A stretch of 64,000 nucleotides of DNA from Takashimella koratensis (lineage: Eukaryota; Basidiomycota; Tremellomycetes; Trichosporonales; Tetragoniomycetaceae): NCBI GenBank assembly GCA_003116875.1, contig BCKT01000002.1, positions 1,054,001-1,118,000 on the forward strand, read 5' to 3'. Made by a program: the position numbers and the translations under genes. Below are positions 52,000 to 64,000 of this stretch, one piece after another; within the stretch, counting starts at the first letter, position 1; each line of letters starts with the position of its first letter. The notes under the pieces are model-generated. The model was not told the origin of the DNA, searched no databases, and saw only the letters and a program-made list of their open reading frames with translations.

Positions 52000-52291
52000 G
52001 GTAAGCCAGGGCACCAAGGGTAGAGGACAGCATTAGCATCGCACGATGGACAGGCTTACCCTGGCACAGAAATTCCTAATCACCCCCCCATGGCCAAGGC
52101 TATTAGGAACTTATTAATAGGTGGGACAGTGGGTGGCGGGGACTAGCGATAGACGGAGTTATCAGCGAGTGTGGCACAACGTGGTCATTGGGTCGTCTTC
52201 AGGAACACACGACAACATCCATCCTCCCTCACCACCAACAATTCTCCATCTTCACGTCCTCTTCACCACCCACCGCCCACCCCTACCCACC
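51817..52291. promoter_or_regulatory. Divergent promoter, SEC4 / NIC96
   Basis: 475 bp between divergent starts, containing the CA microsatellite and a CT-rich leader before NIC96. Confidence 0.45.
51951..51996 (+). repeat. (CA)23 microsatellite
   Basis: 46 bp of uninterrupted CA dinucleotides in the SEC4/NIC96 promoter. Confidence 0.95.
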
Positions 52292-55200
52292 ATGGCATCC
52301 TACGGCCTCTTCTCCTCCCTCAACCCCTCAGTCTCCCAATCCTCTGCCCAGCCATCGGTAGACCCCTCCGCTGCACGCCCACCAGCGACTTCCACACTCT
52401 CGTCCCTCCTCGCCAAAGCCAACTCGCTCAACACCGCCAATGTCGACCCCGAGCTCCCACAGATCAGGTTTGGGATCGATGAGATTGAGCGCATGAGCGA
52501 GGCCGTCGCCCGCAAGGGGAAGCGCACCAAGGCCTCCCAGGTAGACGGGTGGGTCGTGGCTCTAGACCTTTCGCCATCAGCTAGCTGCCAGATTGTCACA
52601 TCACAGCTAACCGAGACCCCAGGCACACGCTCCTCTCCAACCTCGGGATCAACACGTCGCAGCTCTCGCACACCATCTCCCAGCTCCCATCAAGCGGTGA
52701 GCCGCCTGCGCGTCAGCCCCGACGCCGCAGACTTGGCGCCTCCAGGCTCGCTCCCGTAGGCGACATGGGCCCCGGGTACGCGATTGGTGATGCCGATGTC
52801 TCGGCTTGGGGTAGGAACTGGCATGAGATGGTCATTCTCAGCGGGATCGAGGTGCAGCGACAGAAGGTGAGTCAAGGCTTCACATCATACTCTTCAACCT
52901 TTCTCCTATACGCCTTCTATCTTAGCCAAATCCTCGCGTCTTCGTTGGATCTCCCGCTGACGATGAGCAGACCGTCAAGGCGTTCGAGTCCCAGTTCCAG
53001 CAGCGAATCCTGCAAAACTGGGAATCCGAGAAAGCCCGGATTCTCCAAGACGAGCTCGGCGCGACTGACGATGAGATCGCCAAGCTCGCAAGTGGCTCTT
53101 CGGGCGCTTTGGCCGAGTCCTCGTCTTCCGCTCTTGGTCGCAGCCGATTGGGCGCGAGCACTCGCCGCGTGAGTATAGGGATGAAGCATGGAGGACCAAT
53201 GCAAATGTTGTCGACGTGTTGTATGCGACGCAGAAGCGGGAAGGGTATACTGATGTTATACAGTTCCCCATGGCGCAGTCGGTCGCTGGGAGGTCGAGCG
53301 TCGAGTCGCGTGAGGGAGGGCTGGTCATGCACAACAAGGCTATGAAGTACGAGCGAGTCGTCAGCGTAAGTTAAGGCGGTAATTCCACCTGCAATCTATG
53401 ATATTGACTTTACGTAGGAGTTGAACCAGAAACGACTCCGACGAGAGCCGTTTGAGCTCTGCCAAGCCCTCGAAGCGACCGTCAAGGGAGACGCAGTACG
53501 TTGCCAGCTTTCGTTCCGATGACGATTTGAGCTGATCACGAATCGCAGAAGTACCCCATGTTGCCTACGGCGTACCGGATCCTCGCGCACCTCACGCAAG
53601 AGCCAACGATCCGGGACGCGACGGATGCAGCGCCGTCTGCGGAACCGGTTCAAGAACGACAATACGCAGGCGCGTACCTCGACGCTTCGGGTCGAGGCAC
53701 GCACGCCGCGCTTCTCCGTGGTCGTCTCGTCACTGGTGCTCGACGATTCCTTGAGCGAGAGTGAGTGGGGACGGATTCAGAGTCTAGTTTGCTGTGTCTA
53801 GTAGCTGATGACGATTGTGCAGCTTTGAGATCCACATGGAAGAGACGATCGCGAGGAGTCCCAAGGAAGCTGCGCTTGGTGGGATCCCAGGAGTCAAGAA
53901 CAAGGTCCGCGCGTTTGTCGACGTTACCCTCGGTTCCAAGGAGACTCAGGATGCGAACAAGCCCGAGGTGAGTGTGTGGTGAATAGGGGCAGATGAGGAC
54001 ACAGATCGACGCGGAGGAGATACCAATACATGAGAGGCCGGGATAAGACAGGGTCGAAGGGGACACTCGCTGACTCCCACAGATGGTCGAGGGCGTTTAT
54101 CTCTGGGCCCAAGTCTACTACCTCCTCCGCAGCGGGTACGCTTCCGACGCTCTCTCGCTCATCGAGGAACACCAACACTCTGTCAAGCGGGAAGACTATT
54201 CTTTCCCTGGTTCTTTTAAATCCTTCCTCACATCACCTGACCGCCGCCTCTCCCGACCTCAGCGGGACCAGCTCGCGAACGACTTTAACGCGCACATCCG
54301 TACCAACCCCTCAGTCGACCAATATAAACTCGCCTTGTACAAACTCGTCGGTCGATTCGAACTGTCTCGAAAGACGGTGAAAGTCGCGACTTCGACAGAA
54401 GATTGGATGTGGCTTCAACTTCAATTGACGAGAGAATCAAAGGAAGTAGACCCGCCTCAGGAACAGTATGACCTCGCGGATTTGGCGAAATTGGTGGGGA
54501 AGTATGGAAGTGATAAGTTTGATACGAATGGGACGAAACCGTTTGCATGGTTCAATTTGCTTTTGTTGACAGCGCAATTTGAGCGGGTAAGTCAGGTTGA
54601 GGCAGGCGCAGATGGCTAAAGAAGGAAGCTAACAACCCATTTAGGCCGTGGCATACCTCTACTCGAAGCCGCAGTTGAAGACGGACGCGGTCCACTTTGC
54701 CGTCGCTTTGCAGTACTACGGTCTCTTGCGTGTCCCCCAGTCCATCGATGCAGATCTCCGTAAGTCGACCTCTCTATGATCAGTATCGACATCAAATGCT
54801 AACCTCCCACTCTTGTTTTTTCTCATCTTCTTTGCTTCCCTCCAACCACTACCGGCGTCATCACTGCCGCCGCCACAGTAACCGAAGACCCCGAGCCCAG
54901 CCTCAACTTTGCCCGACTCATCCAACAATACATTGCCCCCTTCCACAAGATCGAGCCCCAAGTCGCGCTCCAATACGCTTACCTCGTCGCGCTGGCTGCG
55001 GATCTCCCGCCGCCGACTGGGGGTGCGCAGAGGCAGCTTGCGCTCGACTTGGTTAGGGATATCGTAATTGCGTCTAGGAGCTGGAGCAAGTTGCTCGGTA
55101 CTGTCCGTGCTGATGGGTCCAAGGAGGTGAGTTGGGGTGGTCTCTTCCTCCTTTCTTGGGACACAACGAATTATAATCGTGACCCCCTCACGTCATATCC

Positions 55201-56162
55201 TTGGCCGTGTGCTGACCACCTCTTAGACCGGCGTGATTGAGCGCGACCTCAAGCTCCTCCGACTCAGCGACGAAGACGACTACCTCCGCTCTGTCGTCCT
55301 TGCAGCAGCTGACCAATCGGCCTCCGACTCCAGCTTGACCGACAGTGTAGAGCTATACCACCTTGCGGGAGCGTACGACCGTGTTGTGGAGACTGTCAAC
55401 CGCGCTCTCGGCCACAGTCTGGGCCACCAACAACCCACTGACGGCTCGACCTCCGGTGTCGGCGTGGGAGCGAGCAGCGTCAGCGGCGCGTTCGGAGGAG
55501 CAACGGACCTTGAGAGTCTCGCGGCTAGAGTACACGATTTGTATGCGAGGGATTTCGCGAAGAGGACTAGAGTCCCACAGAAGGCTTGGGAGACTTTGGA
55601 TATTTTGTTGAAGTTGAAGTCGGCGCTGAGCCAGTTCTATGCCGATCGACCAGACCTTGCTCTCGAGGTGAGTTGGCGCAGAAGTGGTGGCGACGCTATC
55701 AGCACGAGGAATATCAACCAAAACAAAGCTAACATTTTTCCTCTTCACTACGCTTGTCTCTTCTCTAGACCCTCCGATCTACCGCTTTGCTCCCACTAGA
55801 CAACGACGCCTCTCAAATCTCCTCTTATGCTCAACGTTTCCGAACGATTCTCGATCAACCTGTGGTCTCTTCTCTCGACGAGATCATTGTCGTCGCTATG
55901 AAATGCCTACACCGTCTCTCTCGAGCACTGAGGGATTCACCGTATGGAGATCATGCGAGACAAGCGCAGTTGAGCGGGTATAAACACCAAGCTCAGTGTT
56001 TGATCCAGTTTGCGAGTATGTTGAGGTTGAGGTTGGGACCAGATGTGTATAGGCAGTTGTCCTCGATGAGTAAGTACCGATTTTGAGCTGTGTGTGTTCT
56101 GTAATGAGAATGAGGAAGGAGACGCTAACGTTGTGTCTCTTTTTCCAGGCGCGTTCTTCTAA
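52292..56162 (+). CDS. NIC96: Nucleoporin Nic96/Nup93
   Basis: Inner-ring scaffold nucleoporin that links the Nup188/Nup192 arms to the Nsp1 channel complex. Thirteen exons: 52292-52548, 52623-52866, 52971-53168, 53264-53365, 53418-53495, 53549-53760, 53823-53967, 54083-54586, 54645-54759, 54879-55126, 55227-55667, 55769-56069, 56149-56162; 952 aa. The N-terminus (LSSLLAKANSLN) resembles the assembly-sensor helix, followed by a coiled region and the long alpha-helical solenoid with MVEGVYLWAQVYYLLRSGY, LYKLVGRFEL, FHKIEPQVALQYAYL and a C-terminal FAS-rich helix. The last exon encodes only four residues. Identification is from the family-wide solenoid motifs; no frameshift or damage is seen. 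Confidence 0.9.
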
Positions 56163-56680
56163 TCGTCGTGGTGGGAAGGATGGGTCGATGGGTCGATTAG
56201 ATCGGTTCTCAAGGCAAAAGTAGTAGATATAAAACAATGATTAGCGATATCTGAGGACCCAGTGTTGAGAATAAAGAAAACATGACATGCATGGGATCGA
56301 AACAAAACGCCACAGAAGCAATACGTTCTTGAGCACCAATGAGGATTTTTTGTAATTTTCGGGTTGTTATTTTCTCCCATTCTTTACTAAACTCGACCTG
56401 AAAGAACAACGCCATGTATCTGAAGGCGATCAAAAGTAGCTATCGATAGGATCCAACGCAGCGTTGCTGATTACTGGAAACGGGGTAGGAGGAAACGGGG
56501 TAGAAGGAAATGGGGTAGAAGGAAATGGGGAAATGGTCCCGAGAGATTCGGTCCGCGTTGTAAGGGGGAGGGAAGGGTAGGAGAGGGTATAGACGAGTTG
56601 AAGATCTGGGACCATTGCTATTGCACATGTGGAGACAGAGTAGATGGGAAGGAAGAGCTAGTTCAAGACACACTCCATGT
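56163..56680. other. Convergent intergenic stretch with tandem repeat
   Basis: About 520 bp between the NIC96 and GUT2 stops, AT-richer than average; carries a 15-bp tandem repeat (56476-56530). Confidence 0.45.
56476..56530 (+). repeat. 15-bp tandem repeat, 3.7 copies
   Basis: Units of the form GGAAAYGGGGTAGRA at 56476, 56491, 56506 and a partial unit at 56521, with one or two substitutions between copies. Confidence 0.85.
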
Positions 56681-59426
56681 TTAGGCACCACCACCGCTGC
56701 GCTCAACAGGGATCGTTCTTCGTGCCTCTGCTTCACGTTTGGTCGCCGTCGTCGCACCCGCCGCGATCGCCGCCGCTCCCGACGCGTACCTCTTCGGGTC
56801 CAACTGAGCCAAATGGGTAAACGCCGATTCAAGTTGAAGCTCTTTCAAACCTGCCGCGATATCCAAGTAATCCTGGTAATCGATCGCTCCCTTGCGTCCG
56901 AAATCGACTTCGGCAAGGATCGAGTCGGCGAGCTCGGTGGATGCGTCGTATCCCATGTTAGTCATGGCGTGGAGCAAGTCGGCGCGAGTGATCTTGAGGT
57001 CATTGTCAAAGTCGAGTTGGTGGAAGAGAGATTGAAGGTGTTGAAGTTCGTCAGGTGTGAATTGGGCACGAGAGAAGAGAGCGGCTTCTTCTTTTTGTGC
57101 AAGACCGAGAACACCAATGTTACCCTGGCGCTTGACGACGTCGCTCAATGTGAGCTTGGTTCCCTGGACACAAAGTGAGCTTGATTCTTGACAACTTGAT
57201 AGATCTGGTGGTTCAAGCCTTGAGATTGAGATTTTTGGTTTGGAGGAATCACTGACCTCGGGGAGACCCATCGACTTGAGGTAGTCGAACGCCTCGTCAA
57301 ACTCCTTCTCCTTACGACGCTGGTCCCATCCGAGCTCCTCGCCCATGATCTCGATAACCTTGGGGAGGGTCTCGAGGGTGACCTGGACGTTGAGGAAAGA
57401 CAAACGAGTTCGGCGACCGATAAAGTCGGTAGCCTTGAGAGCGTACTCGCATCGGACGGCGTAGCGCGCCTCGGCCTCGATGTAAGGGTACAAGGGAGAG
57501 AGGCGGACACCGTGGATCGGCCACGACTGGCCAGTAGGGGTAGCCATGGAAGCGACAGTCCATGCACGGTCACCGTATGACTCGGCAAGGTGCTTGGCGA
57601 CCTCAGTCTCGAGACCGAACTGCTGGATCAACTTGATGTACATCAATTTGGTCCATGCGTGACCACCCATGAGCTTGATGTGCGCAGTCTGGCAAGGGCC
57701 ATTCGGCTTGAGGTTGTACTCCTTGATCGCGGCGTCGACGGTCTGCTCGGCCATCTCTCGGCTGAGGGAAGTTGACATTAGCTGAGTCTATGCAGACCTT
57801 AACTGAGCCAACTCACTAAGTGGTCCACTTGCCACCGGCAATAGTAAGGAGACCAGCCTTGCTGACGTTGATCATGTGGTTACGGACGAGAGACTGGGTG
57901 TTCTTCGCTCCCGGGTCACGAACGAGCGGGCGGATACCGGACCAGGCCGAGAGGACGTCACCACGCCTGACCTTGATGTCGGGGGAGAGGTAGTGCCTGA
58001 CCTCGTCGAGGATCCACTGAATCTCAGCCTCGGCAGGGACAGGGTGCTGCGAGACGGTAGTAGGCGAGTCGGTGGTACCGGCGATGACGTTGCCCTGCCA
58101 CGGGAGGAAGAAGATGACACGGCCGTCAGAGGTGGCCGGGTCGAGGAGACCCATGGTCTTGGGACCGTAGTAGTTCTACCAAGGTCAGCAAAGTTCAAAC
58201 TCATGACTGCCGGGCGATGCTCACGGGAAGGGTGATGTGGACACCGGCACTGGGCGCGACAATCTCCTGGGTGCTGGGCTCGTCGAGCTTGCGAACACCG
58301 TCGGCGAACGGACCAGTGGCATTGATGACACCCTAGAGGAACGTTAACGTACTGATGCTCAATGCGTGCCAAGCGAGCCGGACTTACCCTGGTGCGGACG
58401 GTGAACTCCTCGCCGGTCATCTTGTCCTTGAGGGTAGCGGCGTGGATGCGGAGCTCGCCACCGCGGCTGGCGTCGGGCTTCTTGTGGAGCTGGGTAACCT
58501 CGACCTGGTTGGCGACAATCGCACCGTGCTGGACGGCGGTCATGACGAGGGACATGTTCATACGGGAGTCGTTGTGCTGGCCTGTGAGGTGTGAGCAGGG
58601 GTTTAAACGAAGAATGAGAGGGGAGTCATAAGGATTCGCGCATTGAACCTAACAACTCACCATCGTAGTAGACGACACCACCGACAAGACCCTCCGACTT
58701 GAGCATGGGGAAGGCTTCGAGGGCCTTGCCCTTGCCCATCCAGTAGGCCGACTCCATGTTCTCCTTGCCCGCGAGCAAGTCGTACGCCTTGCAGCCGGCG
58801 TAGTAGTACGGGAGCTGCCACCAGGTGTAGATCGGGAGAAGGATGGGGAGCATGTTGGAGAGGTGCGGCGCGGTCTCGAGGAAGATCTTGCGCTCCCTGA
58901 GGGCCTCCTTGACGAGCTTGTACTGCTCGTAGTCGAGCTCCATGACGGCCTTCTGCAGGTATCGAACACCACCGTGGACGAGCTTGGTGCTCTTGCTGGA
59001 AGTACCGGACGAGAAGTCGTCACGCTCAACACAGGCAACCTTGAGACCGCGGCTCGCGGCGTCGACGGCAGTGCCGGCGCCGGTCGCACCACCACCGATG
59101 ATGAGGAGGTCAAAGACGTCCTTGTCGTCGTCGGTAGCCTCGACGTCATACCCCTTGGCAGGGATCGCATCCTTGGGGATTTGGTCAGCGTCCGGCCCAC
59201 CCTCGGTGGTTCGGCGGATGAAAGTACCCGAGGTGCGGAGGTGGGCGAGCATCTGGGCGCGGCTAGGGGGCGACCAGAGAGCCGCAGGGCGGCGCTTGGT
59301 CACGGGCACCGAGGTCTCGAGGTGGGTAGAGGGCTGGAGGTAGACGTAGGTAGTCGTCGCGGTTGCCGCGGCGGCAGCGATGAGGACCGCGCGGCGGGAT
59401 GGTACGAGGGAGCGAGCGCGGAACAT
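56681..59426 (-). CDS. GUT2: FAD-dependent glycerol-3-phosphate dehydrogenase, mitochondrial, with EF-hands
   Basis: Oxidises glycerol 3-phosphate to dihydroxyacetone phosphate and reduces ubiquinone on the outer face of the inner mitochondrial membrane. Six exons: 59426-58661, 58581-58388, 58332-58225, 58175-57817, 57761-57257, 57163-56681; 804 aa. A basic presequence with an Ala/Thr-rich membrane anchor (residues 11-30) is followed by the FAD-binding LLIIGGGATGAG (107-118), SSGTSSKSTKLVHGG, GVINATGPFAD, and IAGGKWTTYREMAE. The C-terminal 160 residues carry an EF-hand pair: loop 1 at 695-706 (DFDNDLKITRAD) keeps Asp at positions 1, 3, 5 and 12; loop 2 at 731-742 (DFGRKGAIDYQD) is degenerate. 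This is the animal-type architecture, absent from yeast Gut2 as far as I recall. Confidence 0.96.
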
Positions 59427-59675
59427 GGTGGATGAGTTGGGAGTGGAGTAGTATGGACAAAGAGGGGATGGATCGAGGAGGTCGACCGGGATGGGTTGAG
59501 GTTAGGTGGTCGACGCGAACGTGCGTCGGGGACTGCGACCGAAAGGAGCTCCTTTCTGTGATGTGTCGGAATGGGAAAAGTGGGAGTGAGGGAGGGAAGG
59601 AGAGAGATGGTGGGGAAGAACAAACGAGCGTCAGTGACGATGCAGTCTGTATGCTTGGGGGGGAGGTGTAGGATG

Positions 59676-59700
59676 GATGGGATGGGATGGGATGGGATGG
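59676..59700 (+). repeat. (GGATG)5 short tandem repeat
   Basis: Five pentamers in tandem upstream of GUT2. Confidence 0.8.
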
Positions 59701-60382
59701 ACGGAGACGGGATCGGGACGTACAGGACGCGATGGATGAAGTGGTGAAAAAACGAGGTTTGCGGCGATCCGAATCAAGCCGTGGGTAGATGGCCCGGGCC
59801 GGTCGTCCGGTTGGCTTGTGGGTCGGTGGCTTTGGCTTTCCGAGGAACCAACGGGGAAATCGATCCGAGGTGCGGTCGATTTGATGCGACTAGGGCAAGG
59901 AGCGGGATCGAGAAGAGATTGCAAGCACCAGTGAGCAAAGGTGTGCAGGTAGTGAGTGGTAGTGGGTGGGGTAGGGGGTGGGCGAGATGGTGAAGAGAAG
60001 AAAAAAAAAATGGACGGGACTCCGTGGATGGTGTATTATATCATAGCGTCACGTCGATGGGATCCCACCGTAGAAGCGGAGGGAGATGAGATTTACACAT
60101 TGAGAGAAATACACATCACACCCATCACCGCCCACGCCCACGCTCGTTCCGGCGCCGAAGCAGAAGGGGGGAGGGTAATTTCAACTCGTGGGTGAGTGAT
60201 GGCCCTGACGCCCTGCTGGTGCTTCTGCTTCCTACGCCCCCGCTCTGCAAAGTTGGGAATTTCCCCCTCTCCCTAGTCTCTCTTCGGAAAACCCTGGATA
60301 TCAGCTGTCAGCTGTCCCCCCTTTGTCTCCCCTCAGCCAGGCGGGCACTGACGTAAATAAACCCACCCTCCATCTCCTCACC

Positions 60383-60526
60383 ATGACACTCCCGGGCCCT
60401 TCACTGCCCGCAAAATTCCCAATCGTGACCGACCCATCCCCAATCGCGGCCCACGAGCCGGTCGATTTATTTGTCAACATCGCCGACATGGCGACTTTGG
60501 TGATTCAAATCGTGCTCAACAAGTAA
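60383..60526 (+). CDS. Candidate short open frame, 47 aa
   Basis: ATG to TAA, starting MTLPGPSLPAKFPIVTDPSP and ending in a short hydrophobic segment (ATLVIQIVLNK). It has CT-rich upstream sequence and no motif. It could be chance; I list it because the composition is more protein-like than its surroundings. Confidence 0.15.
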   Translation: MTLPGPSLPAKFPIVTDPSPIAAHEPVDLFVNIADMATLVIQIVLNK

Positions 60527-60961
60527 TCACCTATCCCCAATCGCACTCGTCGTCACTCATTCGACATTGCATGCAATCATGATTGAAGAGCTACTGTATC
60601 CCCAATCCGACCAGATCGCATTCCCAACTTTGACACTCCGATGTAATACACATCCATCAAAATGCAATACCATCCTCGAGTCGAAGTTGAGCACGTTCGT
60701 GCACGATGCGCGATCGTTGCGCTCACTCAGCCAAACCCAACCACAACCGCAACCCAGACCTATCTCACACCATGCATTGCCGCCGAGTCTCCCCGCTATC
60801 GGTCGAGACCGACACTCAAGATTGCCGATCTACCCTTTTGCATTGCATCTTCTACAACTATTGCACCGCTCACACCGGTCGGATCGGCTGACAAAGCCAA
60901 CCTGGTTCATTCATTTCTAATCTACTGACCAAGCAACCCTCTTCTATCCCCTACTCCCTGA

Positions 60962-63900
60962 CTAGTTGGTCATCGCCGCAGCTTTGAGAGACGCGAGACT
61001 CCCACTCGCTCGAGCGGGGGGTACCACCGTCCTCTTGTACACGTCGTCATCCATCCTCTCATCTGCAGTCCCGGGTACACCGTACCCTCCTCCTCCGGGG
61101 GTATGCACGACCATTCGATCGCCGGGCTTCATCGTGCACTGGTTCGACCCGCCCAAATAAATCTTCGTATACTCCTTCTTGTGAGCGTCTTTCCCTCCCG
61201 CGTCGGTTTTGCGCTTCTTCGCTTTGTGGCCGTTCTCAGCGTAGTCATGACCGTTGGCAGAGGCGGGTTCGTCGCGATGGAGTTTGAACCAGTAGTTGGC
61301 GCCGACTTGGCCGGGCTCACCACCGGCCATGCCGTACGGCGGGATAACTCGGCGCTGCGACAAGATGGCGACTTCGAGCTCTTCAGTGAACTCGACGTCT
61401 CGCACACAACCGTCGCCTCCGGGATGTCTGCCCGCACCGCCACCTAAGAAGGCTCGTCAGCTGGGTTCAAAGTAACACGAGCTGTGATCTAACCCACTTC
61501 CATGTCTCCTAGAAAACTCGTGAATGATTACCGGGTACGTGCGCTCGATCAACTCGACATCTCCGATTGCAGTCTGTACCAGATCTCAGCTCTGCCTGCG
61601 TTCACCCCTGTCCCTCTTACTCACGTTGGTCATGTGAACATGCACACAGCTCTGGCCATCCCAGTCAGGCCCAGCACCAGCGCCACCCCTAATCCACTTG
61701 TCAACAGCTACCCTTGTCTTGTCCAGTCCCGTACTCACGCAATGGTCTCGTAGTACCCAAACCCGTTGGCAGTCTTCCCATCGACCTCCTTGGGCCCAAT
61801 CCCAAACGTCAAGCTGATCATCCGTCAGCTCGTGTGTTCCAGACTAAGATCTCCCTAGCTCACTTATTGCACCCTCCTTGACTGGCCGCGCAGCACTGGA
61901 ACGCTTTGATGATAACATCCGTCACGCGCTGAGATGACTCGACGTTACCTGCGCAGACGGCTACTTCGTCGGTGGGCGCCAACAGCGATTCAGGCGGGAC
62001 AATGACTTTGATCGGTGTCAAGCAGCCCTGACAGAATGGTCAGGATACCGGCTTCGACTTTCCCTTTGTGCAGCCACTCACTTGGTTCAAGGGAAGGTCG
62101 CTGACGATCAAAGATCGGAGGACGTAGATGATCGCCGAGTACAAAATTGCCGTGGGCGTATTCAAGTTGTTATACCTGCGAGCTATCAGCTCCCTTCTTC
62201 ACCTCCTATCACTCTACCGAGAGTTGCTCACGTCTGCGGACTGGTGCCTGTAAAGTCAAACACGGCATCACCCTTCTCCTCATCGATCGTAATCTTAAGC
62301 ACCAGTTGAGTCCCGTCATCTAGCCAGTCCACAGCCTCAAGCGGTTTCCCACCGAACCGCTTCGAGACGTGCCGAAGCAAGTCGCGCACTGCCTTTTCGG
62401 CAGTGTTCATGATTGCCCGCATGTAGAACTGGACCACGTCGAGAGAGTGCTCATCGATCAAGGCGTTGATAAGTACCACACCTCGATGGCATGCTGCGAC
62501 CTGTGCATGGAGGTCGGACAAGTTCTGTTGCCATCAAGTTAGCTTTAAAGTACCAAGATTGGCAGGAAGGTCGGGTCCTCACTCACATCGCTCAGAGTCC
62601 GGGTCGCGCTGCAGCCGGGGTACTGTCCAGGGTCGTTCAGGATCTTGGTCACACCCTCTTCATCAAACTTGCCAGCCTTGACGAGCTTGAACGACTTGAC
62701 TTGGGCACCTTCTTCCCATAGCTCTTTCGAGAATGGCGGCATGGACCCGGCACGAATCTTTCATCGTCGTGTCAGCACGTGTTTGGCCAATTACTTTATC
62801 GCTTCAACCACTTGTCAACTTACACCCCCAATATCCGCGTGGTGCTAGAAACAGCTATCAGCATGTAATCTCCAGGCTTGAACAGAACCAATCACTCACC
62901 GCTCGCGCCGCAGTCCAGAAGACAATCTTCCCTTCGTGGAAAGCAGGCATGATCACCGTCAAGTCAGGCAAATGCGAACCTCCCGCCGCTGGGTGGTTGG
63001 ACAACAACACGTCGCCTTCTTCCAGCGTGTTCCCGTGGATCCGAGCCTGGTGTCGCACCGCATGCGACATGGCACCGAGGTGGCCTGGGATTGAGTTAGC
63101 TCATACACATTTGAAAGCAACAGCTACGTACATGGGATGTGTGGAGCGTTGGCGACTAGTCCACCGTCCTCCGCAAAGATCGCACAGGAGCTAGCAATCG
63201 TCAGCTCGCATATGTTGTCAATATCGAGCTACTCACTAATCCAGTCTTTCTTTGATATTGATACTGATCGAGATCTTCCTCAAAATATCGCCCATCTACC
63301 ACGCCATCAGCCCCTGTCCGATGTCCGCCAAAAACCAACATCACCTCCACTTACCTGCTCTGCGATACCCATGAGCCTGTGGCCGTAGACACTGAGCTGA
63401 ACCGGGTCGACTTGGTTGACATCTGACGTATCGACCTCTTCCTCCGTCACTTTGGCTGCCTCTTCCTCGACCAAATCAACGATCAGGTGTTCTGGAAGCG
63501 CGGTCGCGATGTGGGTCGGTTCCACCAAGATCGTCTGCGTCTTGTCAAAGATGATCGCGGGGCCCTACGATGTGTCAGCTTAGCTCAACACACGGAGGAT
63601 TTTCGAGCTGCCTTCACACCTACCTTGACCTGCTCGCCATGTTTGAGTTTGTCGAGAGGAACCACCCGAGTCTTGAGCCAACCTCCATTCTCAAAGTAAA
63701 CCTCCTTCTCCTCCGTCTTCCCTTTATACGCAGCCTTCTTGACCTCGTCGAAGTCCTTATACGGGCTCCTCGTCTCTGCTCCCAGACTCTTCCCCACCGC
63801 TCGGACTCGAATATCATCGACCAGTACATCTCGATTAGCGAGGTTGAACCCAAACTCTCGCTTGTGTGCCTCGGCGAACCGTTTCTCGTAATCTGCGTCT

Positions 63901-64000
63901 TCGTCCCCCTCGCCCGACGCAGTCTCAATCATGAGTTGCGTAGAGGAACCGTGGTATCGGCAGTTCAAGTACTGTTCGCACTGGATCCGATCAGACGGGA
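60962..64000 (-). CDS. OXP1: 5-oxoprolinase, C-terminal part (5' end outside window)
   Basis: ATP-dependent opening of 5-oxoproline to glutamate in the gamma-glutamyl cycle; cytosolic homodimer with HyuA- and HyuB-type halves. Fourteen exons are visible: >64000-63624, 63564-63355, 63295-63237, 63190-63132, 63084-62900, 62844-62824, 62757-62587, 62524-62232, 62175-62082, 62027-61864, 61813-61739, 61688-61625, 61573-61498, 61443-60962; all phases close. The window holds the end of the HyuA half ([16 protein letters not shown]) and the entire HyuB half: [60 protein letters not shown] and the terminal TPGGGGYG. A Lys-rich insertion ([19 protein letters not shown]) sits near the C-terminus. The exon 62844-62824 is only 21 nt. 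Confidence 0.95.

Larger units (their letters stand above)
59427..60961. other. Gene-poor stretch upstream of GUT2
   Basis: 1.5 kb between the GUT2 start and the 5-oxoprolinase stop. It holds a (GGATG) repeat, an A9 run near 60001, and one 47-codon open frame (60383-60526). No other feature supported. Confidence 0.45.

Overview
This is a fungal nuclear DNA window, most likely from a basidiomycete yeast or dimorphic fungus of the Tremellomycetes type. The evidence is dense genes, many short (about 45-140 nt) GT-AG introns, coding microexons, and gene content: PRMT5, NEDD8, RecQ, Nic96, a Rab8/Sec4 GTPase, mitochondrial arginine enzymes and membrane-anchored GH16 proteins. Species-level assignment is not possible from sequence alone. 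Exon structures were worked out by hand from splice signals, reading-frame continuity and, where a duplicate exists, comparison of paralogues.

Layout. 1-656: 3' end of a PRMT5-type methyltransferase. 1690-15000: the standout locus, two tandem copies of a divergently transcribed pair made of a membrane-anchored GH16 glucanase/transglycosylase-like protein (minus strand) and a multi-spanning GT2 glycan-synthase-like protein (plus strand). The copies share almost identical internal exon lengths, and an 11-bp sequence recurs in both shared promoters and in one intron. 15.5-19.3 kb: a 1,096-aa disordered, probably nuclear protein. 19.6-20.2 kb: NEDD8/RUB1. 20.8-22.9 kb: N-acetylglutamate synthase. 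23.5-26.2 kb: two tandem paralogues of an unknown family. 26.3-28.4 kb: argininosuccinate lyase. 29.7-31.1 kb: unknown membrane protein. 31.7-33.9 kb: MidA/NDUFAF7-like methyltransferase. 34.4-39.5 kb: RecQ helicase. 39.5-42.8 kb: gene-poor stretch with a TATA promoter. 42.8-46.5 kb: 1,204-aa Ser-rich unknown protein. 47.5-49.0 kb: ornithine carbamoyltransferase, divergent from mitochondrial ribosomal protein uL30m. 50.4-51.8 kb: Sec4/Rab8 GTPase. 52.3-56.2 kb: Nic96/Nup93. 56.7-59.4 kb: FAD glycerol-3-phosphate dehydrogenase with C-terminal EF-hands. 61.0-64.0 kb: 3' part of 5-oxoprolinase.

How genes relate. The GH16/GT2 pairs look like a cell-surface polysaccharide module: the GT2 protein would polymerise a beta-glycan through the membrane and the type II GH16 protein would cut or transfer it in the lumen; product and specificity are unknown. 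Three arginine-pathway genes (acetylglutamate synthase, argininosuccinate lyase, ornithine carbamoyltransferase) lie within 28 kb, which is looser than an operon-like cluster but unusual. The remaining genes are housekeeping genes with no obvious pathway link.
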